64,000 nt of DNA from Paenibacillus ottowii. Lineage in GTDB: Bacteria > Bacillota > Bacilli > Paenibacillales > Paenibacillaceae. A model generated the notes under the pieces. That model was not told the DNA's origin and searched no databases. It saw only the letters and a program-made list of their open reading frames with translations. The position numbers and the translations under genes are program-made. Positions 37,728 to 46,842 of this stretch are shown here, piece after piece. Within the stretch, counting starts at the first letter, position 1, and the number at the start of each line of letters is the position of its first letter. The stretch covers positions 62,001 through 126,000 of the forward strand of contig NZ_VIJZ01000006.1 of NCBI RefSeq assembly GCF_006874425.1. Reading direction: 5' to 3'.

Positions 37728-38735
37728 TTACGAGGCATGGGAATAAAAGCGCGTGATAGGACTCTCCTCGCTCATAAAGGCTCGCTCACGGCGCACCAGC
37801 TCCACCAGATGGGCCAGCGTCTCAGACATGGCAAACCTTAGCTGGTGAATACCCAGCTTGTCGCCGAACACAGCAATGCACAGCTCATAAGCTGTGCTGC
37901 CTTCCGGTTGGATCAGCTGCTGGAATTTCTCCAGCCGTTCTTCATGATGCGCCAGCAATGCCTGCGTGCGTTCGCGAAAATACCCAAACGGATTGCGGTG
38001 TCCGGGATATGCCCATGCGACCTCCAGCTCACCTAGGCGCTGCAAGCCGTCTATATAAGACTTCAGCGGCTGGGCATCACTGCCCGGCAGCAGACTGATA
38101 TTAGGAGAAATCTGCGGCAATACCGCGTCACCGCACAGAATAACGCCGCTATTCGGCTCATAAAAGGACACATGTCCAGGTGCATGCCCTCCAGTCTCTA
38201 CGGGCATCCAGCTGCGTCCAGCCCATTCCAGACGAGTGTTGATTCCGATAGGAATGAAGGTAATCTCAGGTTGCGGGTTCACTTGCAAATAAGCCTGCTG
38301 CATATGTACTTCTAGGGCTGATACCTGCTCCAAAGGAAAACCATGCTGGACAAAAAAGCTGGGCAGCCGCTTCTCCATCGCAGTCGTCGATTCTGGATCA
38401 CCCCACATCATCACCGCTTCCTTATGACTGCGGGCTGACATATGTACGCGAGCCTGACCTTGCTGCTGCATCCACCCCGCCAATCCGTAATGATCGGGGT
38501 GATGATGAGTCACCACAATGTCCGAAATATCCTCAAAGGACATTCCCAGCTGTTGGAAGACATATGCCCATTCCGCCTCTGTATCCAGATTGCGCGGACC
38601 TGGGTCTACAATTGTAAAACCATGCTGTCCCTTGAGCACATAGCTATTCACCCAGCGCAGCGGAAAGGACATGGATATTTTGACCTGAAAAGCTCCGTCT
38701 ATTCGCTCACATGGCGTAAGCTCTGGCAATTTCAT
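37728..38735 (-). CDS. MBL-fold metallo-hydrolase
   Basis: 335 residues from the ATG at 38735, placed by GGAGGGG. VVTHHHPDHYGLAG is the HxHxDH zinc motif, GHAPGHVSFY carries the next His, and LCGDAVLP the bridging Asp. The C-terminal part (about 230-335) resembles the extra helical domain of RNase Z/lactonase-like relatives. The substrate is unknown. It follows a SAM methyltransferase gene by 23 bases in one unit. Confidence 0.9.
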   Translation of the reverse strand: MKLPELTPCERIDGAFQVKISMSFPLRWVNSYVLKGQHGFTIVDPGPRNLDTEAEWAYVFQQLGMSFEDISDIVVTHHHPDHYGLAGWMQQQGQARVHMSARSHKEAVMMWGDPESTTAMEKRLPSFFVQHGFPLEQVSALEVHMQQAYLQVNPQPEITFIPIGINTRLEWAGRSWMPVETGGHAPGHVSFYEPNSGVILCGDAVLPQISPNISLLPGSDAQPLKSYIDGLQRLGELEVAWAYPGHRNPFGYFRERTQALLAHHEERLEKFQQLIQPEGSTAYELCIAVFGDKLGIHQLRFAMSETLAHLVELVRRERAFMSEESPITRFYSHAS

Positions 38736-38758
38736 GGTTTCCCCTCCGCCCTTCTGTT

Positions 38759-39544
38759 TCAAGCCCGCATACCGACAAAAATCATTCGGGGCGAAGCATC
38801 TTCTATATATTGATCTTCATCATAACTTCCGTGTACTTGCTCTACGGATAACCCCGCCTGTTCTAGCAATTCACGGAACTTTTCATACGGATATAGCTTT
38901 ACTCGTTCATAGTACACACGCTCGCGTTCTGCATCAGCCTGGGTCGTACCCAGATCAGAGGCTGCTTCTGTGGTCGTCACAGATGCGGCTGACCGAATGG
39001 CAATTTGCTTTTTCACAAATCCATCTTCAATGACCCGATGCTCCTCAATCCAATTCCCTTCATCCTCCCGGGACGAATGCGGCACCAAATGAGCAGCTAC
39101 GTAGGAAGGGTTCAAATAATCTATAATAAAGCGGCCTCCCGGTTTCAACAGCCGATAAATTTCCTTTAATACTTTAAGCTGCTCCTCATCCTTCTCAAAA
39201 TAACCGAAGGAGGTAAACAAATTGACCACCGCATCAAAGCGTTCTTCCAGCGGCACTGCTCGCATATCTCCTTGATACCAGCTTACCCGCCCTTCGGTAT
39301 CCGCTGCACGGGCCTCTCTCAGCAGTACATTGGAAAGGTCCACACCCGTCACGTTATAACCTGCATCAGCGAGTGCAAGAGAATGCCGTCCCATCCCGCA
39401 GCATAAATCCAGTACGCTGGAGCCTTGCGGTAATTTGAGCCAGGAGATCATTTTTTGCACTTCCTGATAGGCTCCCTGAAAGTCGCGATGCTTGTATACT
39501 AATAAATAATCTTCCCCAAAGCTTTGCTCGTACCACTCTGCCAT
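38759..39544 (-). CDS. SAM-dependent methyltransferase
   Basis: 261 residues, ATG at 39544 with GGAGGAG seven bases ahead. VLDLCCGMGRHSLALADAGYNVTGVDLS is the SAM-binding region (motifs I and II), with GDMRAVP and NLFTSFGYF after it. The insert around 165-205 is charged. It is first in a two-gene unit with the metallo-hydrolase. The methyl acceptor is unknown. Confidence 0.9.
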   Translation of the reverse strand: MAEWYEQSFGEDYLLVYKHRDFQGAYQEVQKMISWLKLPQGSSVLDLCCGMGRHSLALADAGYNVTGVDLSNVLLREARAADTEGRVSWYQGDMRAVPLEERFDAVVNLFTSFGYFEKDEEQLKVLKEIYRLLKPGGRFIIDYLNPSYVAAHLVPHSSREDEGNWIEEHRVIEDGFVKKQIAIRSAASVTTTEAASDLGTTQADAERERVYYERVKLYPYEKFRELLEQAGLSVEQVHGSYDEDQYIEDASPRMIFVGMRA

Positions 39545-39807
39545 ATCGTTTCTCCTCCATGAACTCATTTCGCTCTATTACATACTATATTAGCTTTTTC
39601 AAACTGGAAACTCAAAAACATTACGAATAAGCATTTTGCAAAGTCAAAAAAGCTTTCCATCATAAGAGCATGTTACAATAATCGTATTTGAGCTTAAATA
39701 ATCATAGGAACTTCATACCCATTTCATGTGATTCACCTCATTTTACCATTAAAATGTATCATGGGAATGCCTTTAAAGAGGTTTATGCTGGAAAGGAGGG
39801 CAAAGTG

Positions 39808-40686
39808 ATGATTCAAATTGGTCTGACGGGTTGGGGCGATCACGATGACTTGTATCCAGCAGGGACTAAAGCTAACCAAAAACTAAGGGTCTATGGAGGC
39901 CATTTTCCAGTAGTCGAGATGGATAGTTCTTTTTATGCGGTACAGCCAACGGATCGTATGGCACGCTGGGCAGCGGAAACCCCTGATTCCTTCTCATTTC
40001 TCGTCAAGGCCTATCAAGGCATGACTGGCCATACCCGCGGCAAACAGCCTTACTTCAAAACCATTGATGCGATGTATGAGGCACTACATGCATCCATATT
40101 GCCTCTTCGCGAAGCGGGCAAGCTCAAAGCCGTGCTATTTCAGTATCCGCCCTGGTTTGACTGTACACGTGAGAATGTCGCCATCCTGCGAGACACGAAA
40201 AATAGGATGGGAGAGGTCCCATCCGTACTTGAATTCAGACATCAAAGCTGGTTCACACCAGATTTTCGGAAGCAAACGCTGGCATTTATGCATGAGGAAG
40301 GCTGGATACATAGCGTATGCGACGAGCCGCAGGCAGGACCCGGGTCGGTTCCCATTGTGCCGCAGGCTACAGACAGCAACCTGACCATCGTACGTCTCCA
40401 CGGACGTAACGTATCAGGTTGGAATCAAAGCTCTGCGCCTAATTGGCGGGAGGTTCGTTATCTGTATCGGTACAATGAACAGGAATTGGCCGAATGGAAA
40501 GACAGATTGCTGGAGCTGGAACAGCAAAGCCGTGAGGTATGCGTGATATTCAACAACAATTCAGGTGGAGACGCTGCTGCGAACGCCAAGCAACTCATGA
40601 CCATGCTGGGCATGGAACCTAAGCCTTTTCCACCTCGCAAGCTGCCTGATGCGGATCAAGGGCCAGAACAGCTTGAATTATTTTGA
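39808..40686 (+). CDS. DUF72 family protein
   Basis: 292 residues starting at the ATG at 39808, seven bases after AAAGGAGGG. A TIM-barrel-like DUF72 protein with IGLTGWGDHDDLY, FPVVEMDSSFYAVQ, VLEFRHQSW and RLHGRN, the family pattern. Function unknown; nuclease or sugar isomerase relations have been proposed for the fold. Its 3' end overlaps the convergent glycosyltransferase gene by nine bases. About 260 bases upstream are AT-rich and hold its promoter. Confidence 0.92.
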   Translation: MIQIGLTGWGDHDDLYPAGTKANQKLRVYGGHFPVVEMDSSFYAVQPTDRMARWAAETPDSFSFLVKAYQGMTGHTRGKQPYFKTIDAMYEALHASILPLREAGKLKAVLFQYPPWFDCTRENVAILRDTKNRMGEVPSVLEFRHQSWFTPDFRKQTLAFMHEEGWIHSVCDEPQAGPGSVPIVPQATDSNLTIVRLHGRNVSGWNQSSAPNWREVRYLYRYNEQELAEWKDRLLELEQQSREVCVIFNNNSGGDAAANAKQLMTMLGMEPKPFPPRKLPDADQGPEQLELF

Positions 40687-41793
40687 GGACCGGGCTGTGG
40701 ATGAATGATTGGGAATTGCCTTCCTGAGCTTGCGTTCGTTATCCAGTAGATGCGGATCGTCAGGCAAATAACGTAAAGCGGCTTGGTTGTGCTCATACGA
40801 AGCTTCCAGCTTACCTATATGAGCATAGCAATGACTGAGCCGCACATGAGGTAGCCAGGAGTAGCATGGTAACGGAACAGGTCGAAGACCAGGAAGGTGA
40901 TGCTGTTGCTCCAATGCTTGGTCATACCAGTATGCAGCAGTGCTCCATTCGTCTCTTGTGAAAAACCAGTCCCCGATCATGCAGCACAAATCTGCTTGCG
41001 GGACACCGTATCGAAAAGAGTGTAACAGACGATCCAGCTGTTGCTCAGGCTTCCCGAGATGGAGATAACATTCAGACGCTCTCGCACAAGCAGTAATCCG
41101 ATCCTCCCGGTAGCCGCTCGGCTCCTCCAGCAGATGGTCAAAGGCCTCTGCTGCCTCGGCATATGCTCCACGGTCAAAGCATTCATTAGCGTGAAAATAC
41201 AGCAGACGCCCTTCCAGCTTGCCGCCTTCGCTGATCCACCGGGCGAGAATACGTTGGTTACGGAGCGTATGGTCGTGCATTCGGCGATGTGTTACTGCCA
41301 CATCGGCATGCACGACTTGCCCCTGAGGTATCACCAGATCCTCATGCAGGCGTCCCTCCCAGCGGTATTGTCGCTCCCGTTTCACAAGGCGAACACGGCG
41401 TGTGCTGAACAACGGCTCCCCCTGCTCACCCTCCGCCAAGTGAAGTGGCATCACCACCGCGTCGATATGCTTAGACAAACGTTGCTTTAAGGAACGCAGA
41501 CGTTCACGGTCAGGTTCGAGCAGCACATCATCCGCATCCAGCCACATGATATAGGAACACGTTGCCTTGTCAAACGATTCATTACGAGCGGCGGCAAAAT
41601 CATCCTTCCATTCAAACATATAGATCCGATCCGTATAGCGGGCTGCTATCGTCTTCGTCTGATCTGTCGATCCTGTGTCCACGATGATGATTTCGTCCAT
41701 CAGGTCTGCGACCGAATCCAGACACCGGGCCAGTGTCTGCTCCTCATTTTTTACGATCATGCATAAGCTGATAGTCATTGGATGCTCAGTCAT
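40678..41793 (-). CDS. Family 2 glycosyltransferase with TPR-like C-terminus
   Basis: 371 residues. The GT-A domain (1-220) has SLCMIVKNEEQTLARCLDSV, IIVDTGSTDQT and MWLDADD (DxD). The C-terminal 150 residues are tandem helix pairs with tyrosine and alanine spacing (YAEAAEAFDHLLEE, WSTAAYWYDQALEQ), a TPR pattern. This architecture is known from SunS-like and O-GlcNAc-type peptide glycosyltransferases, so a protein acceptor is possible. Last gene of the second glycan island. Confidence 0.88.
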   Translation of the reverse strand: MTEHPMTISLCMIVKNEEQTLARCLDSVADLMDEIIIVDTGSTDQTKTIAARYTDRIYMFEWKDDFAAARNESFDKATCSYIMWLDADDVLLEPDRERLRSLKQRLSKHIDAVVMPLHLAEGEQGEPLFSTRRVRLVKRERQYRWEGRLHEDLVIPQGQVVHADVAVTHRRMHDHTLRNQRILARWISEGGKLEGRLLYFHANECFDRGAYAEAAEAFDHLLEEPSGYREDRITACARASECYLHLGKPEQQLDRLLHSFRYGVPQADLCCMIGDWFFTRDEWSTAAYWYDQALEQQHHLPGLRPVPLPCYSWLPHVRLSHCYAHIGKLEASYEHNQAALRYLPDDPHLLDNERKLRKAIPNHSSTARSSK

Positions 41794-41802
41794 GACTTCA
41801 TG

Positions 41803-42663
41803 TCATCCCCTTCTGTTGGCAGACTCTTCCGTTGTTGTTCCGGTAGACTTGCCATCAGTATATGCATCTCTCCTCTCAGCCTGCGTCTTGTCTATCTGTT
41901 CGACACGCGCATACCTTTCCAACGGCAAGAGTTGTTGCTCCATATGCCGGATTCGTTGTACCGCCTTGTCAAGTGCAGCCTTTCGCTGATTCATTTTGCG
42001 AACATGCTGCTGCTCAACCTGTTGAAACTGCTCCTCGTCCAGTTGCATCCACTTATTCAGATGCTCTGCCCCCGGCTTAGCCTCTCGCAGTTCTTTCGGC
42101 TTCTTGCGACCTGCAAAGCACAAATATTTATGCTGCACCTCCAGCGCTTGTTCTGTAAAGTAAGGATACAGCACTCGGGAGAGACTTCCGGCATAGTAAG
42201 TTCGTTTATGATCGTGAAATGGATGGTATCCATAGGGTACAGACAGGACAAGCGTGCCCTTTTTATTCAACAAGCGGTAAGCATGAGCCAGCAGTGTGTC
42301 GGGGTGCGCAAAATGTTCCAAAATCTCTCCTAAAATAATCGTGTCAAATCCACCGGGAGGACGCTCAAACAGTGAAATGTCTTGTAACTGAAAGTGGACA
42401 CGTTTTCTGACAGGTGCAGATTCATGCCGAAGTTCTTTTTTTGCATAAGAAATGCTGTCCTCTTCCAAATCAATGGCGGTTACCTCAAAGCCTTCCCGCG
42501 CGAGCAAAATGGACGTGATCCCCTGGCTGCACCCGACATCCAGCACGGTACGCCCCTGTACATGGCGACAAATCCAGTGAATTCGATTACGGGTGGCTTC
42601 ATGAGATTCCTCCGAATTAATCTGCCCGTAATAACGTTCGTTTACCTGATCACGGTTAGCCAA
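41803..42663 (-). CDS. SAM methyltransferase with coiled-coil tail
   Basis: 286 residues. TVLDVGCSQGITSILLAREGFEVTAIDL binds SAM, IILGEILEHF is motif post II. The last 70 residues (LDEEQFQQVEQQHVRKMNQRKA and on) form a heptad-rich coiled coil. The start is TTG at 42663, with GGAGGGGG eight bases ahead, and it overlaps the dehydrogenase gene by eight bases. It may methylate a sugar or chain end; coiled coils in such enzymes can measure chain length (inference by analogy with WbdD). Confidence 0.85.
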   Translation of the reverse strand: MANRDQVNERYYGQINSEESHEATRNRIHWICRHVQGRTVLDVGCSQGITSILLAREGFEVTAIDLEEDSISYAKKELRHESAPVRKRVHFQLQDISLFERPPGGFDTIILGEILEHFAHPDTLLAHAYRLLNKKGTLVLSVPYGYHPFHDHKRTYYAGSLSRVLYPYFTEQALEVQHKYLCFAGRKKPKELREAKPGAEHLNKWMQLDEEQFQQVEQQHVRKMNQRKAALDKAVQRIRHMEQQLLPLERYARVEQIDKTQAERRDAYTDGKSTGTTTEESANRRG

Positions 42664-44005
42664 CAGCAGTGCCCCCTCCGTTAACGGGGTGCCCCAAGAT
42701 CACGACATGTCCACCTGTGCAATGCGCAGTCGCATTACGTGTATCAAAGACCAGCGGAGCATGGTCAACCAGCTGTTGGTAGTTCACCACCGAATGGTCT
42801 GTCGTAATGACTACGATATCTGCACTTTCCCACAGCTGGGCATTAGCCGTCCGCGATGGGATTTCTTCACCGTTCAGTTTAAAACTCGATACATACGGAT
42901 CAGTGAAGCTAACCGAAGCGCCCAATTTTTTTAGATGCTCGAACAGGACAAGAGCCGGAGATTCCCGGACATCATCAATGTCCTTTTTATAAGCCACACC
43001 TGCCAGAATGATGTTGGCCTTGTTTATGGCTTTCCCTTCCTGAGCGAGCATGGATTCGATTCGCTCTGCAATATACAGCGGCATACGCCGATTCATGCGA
43101 TCTGCCAGCTCCACGAATTCCAGCGGAAAACCGTGCTGCTCCGATTTCCACGACAGATAAAGCGGATCAACCGGAATACAGTGTCCCCCAATGCCGGGTC
43201 CCGGATAAAAAGGCATGTAGCCGAACGGCTTGGTTGCCGCTGCATCCAGTACCTCCCATATATTGATGCCAATTTTCTCACAGGCTGCTGTCAGCTCATT
43301 GACCATTCCAATGTTGACACTGCGGAACGTATTCTCAAACAGCTTGGCGGCTTCCGCCACGGTTGTCGAACTCACCGGGACAATCTGATCCAAAAAGGAC
43401 CCGTAAAAACCTGCTCCTACGGCCAGACAATCCGGTGTGCAACCGCCGATCACTTTGGGAGTGTTGCGAATGTTAAAATGGACGCTGCCCGGATCGACAC
43501 GCTCCGGCGAAAAGCACACATAAAAATCCTTACCTACCGTCCAGCCCCTGCGCTGCTCTATCACTGACCGAATCAATTCCTCAGTCGTTCCCGGATAGGT
43601 GGTGCTTTCCAGAATCAACAACGTTTGTCTGCGCAAATGAGGTATGGCCTGATCAATTGCCGTCTCAATATAGGACGTATCCGGCTGATGTCCGTCCGTC
43701 AACGGCGTAGGCACACAAATCACGACGATATCCGCATGCTCCAGCACCTTAATATCCGTAACTGGATGCAATTGTTGCCCGATCAGACCTTCCAATGCAT
43801 CATCGCCAATGTCTATAATGTACGACTTTCCTTGAAGCAACTTGGCTACTTTAACAGGATCGGAATCCACACCATATACATCATAACCAGCCTTTGCCAT
43901 TTCTACTGCCATGGGCAGCCCTACATAACCGAGGCCGATCACAGCCACATTTACCGTTCCTTTTGTGATTTTTTCCATAAGCTGCAAAATACCCACCTCT
44001 TTCAT
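42656..44005 (-). CDS. UDP-N-acetyl-sugar / UDP-glucose 6-dehydrogenase
   Basis: 449 residues. Oxidises C6 of a UDP-hexose to the uronic acid with two NAD+. VAVIGLGYVGLPMAVEMAKAG binds NAD. GPGIGGHCIPVDP carries the catalytic cysteine and has the PGIGGHC form typical of UDP-N-acetylhexosamine dehydrogenases (WbpA/WecC type). VAYKKDIDDVRESPA is in the C-terminal domain. GGAG lies five bases before ATG. It follows the dehydratase gene by two bases and overlaps the methyltransferase by eight. Confidence 0.92.
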   Translation of the reverse strand: MKEVGILQLMEKITKGTVNVAVIGLGYVGLPMAVEMAKAGYDVYGVDSDPVKVAKLLQGKSYIIDIGDDALEGLIGQQLHPVTDIKVLEHADIVVICVPTPLTDGHQPDTSYIETAIDQAIPHLRRQTLLILESTTYPGTTEELIRSVIEQRRGWTVGKDFYVCFSPERVDPGSVHFNIRNTPKVIGGCTPDCLAVGAGFYGSFLDQIVPVSSTTVAEAAKLFENTFRSVNIGMVNELTAACEKIGINIWEVLDAAATKPFGYMPFYPGPGIGGHCIPVDPLYLSWKSEQHGFPLEFVELADRMNRRMPLYIAERIESMLAQEGKAINKANIILAGVAYKKDIDDVRESPALVLFEHLKKLGASVSFTDPYVSSFKLNGEEIPSRTANAQLWESADIVVITTDHSVVNYQQLVDHAPLVFDTRNATAHCTGGHVVILGHPVNGGGTAVG

Positions 44006-44007
44006 CG

Positions 44008-44988
44008 TTACTCCATACCTTGCAGTAACTCAGCAATTCCAGCGCGATCCATTAACTCATCGTCGGAGCGATATTGTTCGAATTTCACCCGCTCCAATTC
44101 ACCATATTGACTCAGCAAACGCTTGTCTGCTTGCTGGGGAAGAATAACAAAATAACGATCATCATAACGGTACGTGTACGGCACCTCATAGGGCGAAATC
44201 AGCACCTCATGCAGCTTTTCCCCACCACGTATACCGATTTCCTGCACTTTTAGCTCAGGCTTTTCCGCCTGTTCTTTCATTACTTCTGCCAAATCGGCAA
44301 TATTGCAACCCTTCATTTTCATGACTAGCGTCTCTCCACCAATCGCCATAACAGAAGCCTTCAGCAGCAAGCCAATCGCCTCTCCAAGCGTGAGGAAGAA
44401 TCGTGTCATATGTGGGCTCGTCAGCGTTAAATCCTGTCCTTCTGCGATCTGACGCTTGAACAGGGGCACGACACTCCCACTCGTTCCGAGCACATTGCCG
44501 CCGCGAATACACACAAAGCGCGTACGCTCACTTAAGGCGTTCGCCCGGATCATCAATCTTTCGCCAATCGCCTTCGTCATGCCATATACATTCACCGGGT
44601 CTACCGCCTTGTCTGTAGAGACATCAATGACCTTGGCGACGCCCTGTTCTATGCTGGCCCGAATCACATTTTCCGTACCATGAACGTTCGTCTTGAAAGC
44701 CTCTTCCGGTTGTTTTTCACACACAGGGACATGCTTTAAGGCCGCCAAATGGAACACATAATCTACCCCGCGACAAGCCTCCTGCAATGCCTGAAGGTCC
44801 CGAATATCCCCGATTATGAAATTCAGCCGGGGATCAGACTGAAATTGCCGCTGCATGGCAATCTGTGCAAATTCACCACGTGAGAAAATGCGAATTTCCG
44901 CTGGTTTCTCCTTCAGCAATTCAGCTGTTAGGCGTTGCCCCCAAGATCCTGTTCCTCCGGTCACCAGCAGTTTTTTTCCTTTGAACAA
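44008..44988 (-). CDS. UDP-N-acetylglucosamine 4,6-dehydratase-type protein
   Basis: 326 residues, extended SDR of the FlaA1/PseB/CapD group. LLVTGGTGSWGQRLTAEL is the NADP loop, FHLAALKHVPVCE is the family signature, and STDKAVDPVNVYGMTKAIGE contains the YxxxK-type pair with Met. The product would be a 4-keto-6-deoxy UDP-HexNAc. The start is TTG, six bases after GAGGAGA. First sugar-nucleotide gene of the second glycan island. Confidence 0.9.
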   Translation of the reverse strand: MFKGKKLLVTGGTGSWGQRLTAELLKEKPAEIRIFSRGEFAQIAMQRQFQSDPRLNFIIGDIRDLQALQEACRGVDYVFHLAALKHVPVCEKQPEEAFKTNVHGTENVIRASIEQGVAKVIDVSTDKAVDPVNVYGMTKAIGERLMIRANALSERTRFVCIRGGNVLGTSGSVVPLFKRQIAEGQDLTLTSPHMTRFFLTLGEAIGLLLKASVMAIGGETLVMKMKGCNIADLAEVMKEQAEKPELKVQEIGIRGGEKLHEVLISPYEVPYTYRYDDRYFVILPQQADKRLLSQYGELERVKFEQYRSDDELMDRAGIAELLQGME

Positions 44989-45007
44989 TATAATCTCCTC
45001 CTGACCG

Positions 45008-45715
45008 TTACGAATTGGCCATGCCTGTGCCCAAAAATTCAGCCAGCACCGTGTTCATCTCATGTTCTGAGAGTCGATCCTTCGCTGGCACCTTTTTCAC
45101 CGAAGTATTGGCAGCATGAATGACATTCACATAGTTGCGAAGCGGAATCACCTCATGCGGCAGCTCCGTTACATATCCGTGCGTGCCTTTTCCAGGAATA
45201 ACGACACGGTAACCATTCAAAAAATCCTCTACTTGATAGCGGAACACATAAAAGGAAGGCGAGCGGTGAAACACAGGTGCCATCTGGCCCTTAACCGCAT
45301 CCCACAAGTACCCCATTTGATTTACCAGCGCAACCGTATCCGGTTGAAACTTGTAATCATGCAATTGCTGTACAAAGGACTGGTGGTACAAATCGTCGGA
45401 ATCAATTCTAGCAATGAGCAGTTCGTCCGCACCTTCGATATATGCATTGATACGACGTTTACTTTCAATGCTCGTACCAAAACGGATGTGGTCGGGAATG
45501 GGCTCACGTTGAGCCAATTCATCTTCCACAATGTCGCTGCATCCACCCGCCAGCTTGACGACAGACAAGAAATCCGCATTCGTCTGATTGAGCAGACTGC
45601 GCAGCGTAAAGGTTCTGAATATATCCAGCCGCTCGCTGATCCATTCACGTGTCAAGCGGTTGGGATTCATCCCATAGTTATTAAAATTAATTTCAATCAC
45701 AATCTTGCGATTCAT
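45008..45715 (-). CDS. Putative glycosyltransferase (rhamnosyltransferase-like)
   Basis: 235 residues similar in pattern to the putative rhamnosyltransferase family (PF11316). ARIDSDDLYHQSF contains a DxDD metal site, and VIEINFNNYGMNPNRLTREWISERLDIFRTFTLRSLLNQT (cited in part) shows the N-terminal fold; RIDSDD is the key motif. The first gene of the minus-strand island, with an ATG behind GGAAG. Acceptor and donor unknown. Confidence 0.75.
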   Translation of the reverse strand: MNRKIVIEINFNNYGMNPNRLTREWISERLDIFRTFTLRSLLNQTNADFLSVVKLAGGCSDIVEDELAQREPIPDHIRFGTSIESKRRINAYIEGADELLIARIDSDDLYHQSFVQQLHDYKFQPDTVALVNQMGYLWDAVKGQMAPVFHRSPSFYVFRYQVEDFLNGYRVVIPGKGTHGYVTELPHEVIPLRNYVNVIHAANTSVKKVPAKDRLSEHEMNTVLAEFLGTGMANS

Positions 45716-45920
45716 TGAACTTCCTCCCTTTCATCCGTCTCCTCTCAAGTTATGAAGACACTCCTGAAACGGCACGTACAGATGCAACAACTCTCGCAAA
45801 AATAGGTAGAATCCAAAAAGAATAGCCGTTCATACAAAAATATTTTTACGTTCGACATATGATAGAATACAAAGTTTTTTGGTCCATCTGAAAGCAGGAC
45901 TGACAGGGAGGAACCATGAT

Positions 45921-46634
45921 ATGACGAATTCAAAGTATCTGGAGATAGACGAGGTACTGAAACATTTGAAGCTGGCACTCGATCAGCACCAGCCCTTTTC
46001 GCTTATCCGTATTGGGGATGGTGAAAATTTAGTGTTGGCGCAAGACACTGTCTGGCCGATGGAAAAGGTGTTACAGGAACGTTGGGCGGTCAAAGCCAAT
46101 TTCGGCCAAAAGGGACTATTTCTGCCGAATACGGAACTACGAGATGCGGTGGCTGTGGCAGTGAGCAAAGCCAGTATTATCGGCATTTTGCCCTATGATG
46201 ACGAATCTATTAAAGCACCATCCTATATGAAACGAGAGCTGACTGATCAGGTTTTTGCTCACTATGCTCTTGCGCCTGCGCTGACTTGCCATGCCTGCCT
46301 GAATCGATATATGGCGCAGACGCCGGCCTTCTGGGATATTCTGAAAAATCGACGTATTCTACTGGTGACCCGGACGGCCGCTGAAGTCAAATCTGTTCTT
46401 GAAACCGAGCCGTACGGGCTGCATATCGCGCATACGATCGCATTTCATCAATATGAACAGATGCCTGAAACACTAGGATGGATCGCAGCACACAAAGATG
46501 ACTTTGATATTGCGCTGTTCTCTTGTGGTGTCAATGCCGTGGTATTGGCGCAACAAACAGCAGAATTAACCGGCAAAGTAGGTATTGACTTCGGCAAGGC
46601 GATAAACATCGTCATGTTCGGCAAAGCGAATTAA
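45921..46634 (+). CDS. GT-D-type glycosyltransferase
   Basis: 237 residues from the ATG at 45921, after AGGGAGGA. FSLIRIGDGENLVLAQ carries the DGE motif of GT-D fold transferases (DUF1792), which use DxE for metal and UDP-sugar binding. This family acts in glycosylation of serine-rich adhesins and in S-layer glycan assembly. It is divergent from the minus-strand island by 205 bases and belongs to it by function. Followed by a clear terminator. Confidence 0.83.
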   Translation: MTNSKYLEIDEVLKHLKLALDQHQPFSLIRIGDGENLVLAQDTVWPMEKVLQERWAVKANFGQKGLFLPNTELRDAVAVAVSKASIIGILPYDDESIKAPSYMKRELTDQVFAHYALAPALTCHACLNRYMAQTPAFWDILKNRRILLVTRTAAEVKSVLETEPYGLHIAHTIAFHQYEQMPETLGWIAAHKDDFDIALFSCGVNAVVLAQQTAELTGKVGIDFGKAINIVMFGKAN

Positions 46635-46690
46635 AGAATAAAAGTGATAGTCTAAAAAAACAACTTCATTTTCTGTGCTCCGTGTATCCA

Positions 46691-46727
46691 AAAAAGCACC
46701 CACAAATTAAATTTTGCGGGTGCTTTT
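46691..46727 (+). terminator. Terminator after the GT-D gene
   Basis: AAAAGCACCC and GGGTGCTTTT pair around a 16-base loop that adds AAAT/ATTT inner pairs. Confidence 0.88.
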
Positions 46728-46842
46728 GCTATCAAATACTGTCCTAAACTTACTTACAAATAGAATTTGAGATTCTCTGTCACTTCTTTTACAATATTAC
46801 AGAAACTAGCATTCATTCGAGATTATGAGGAGGATGTTGAAT

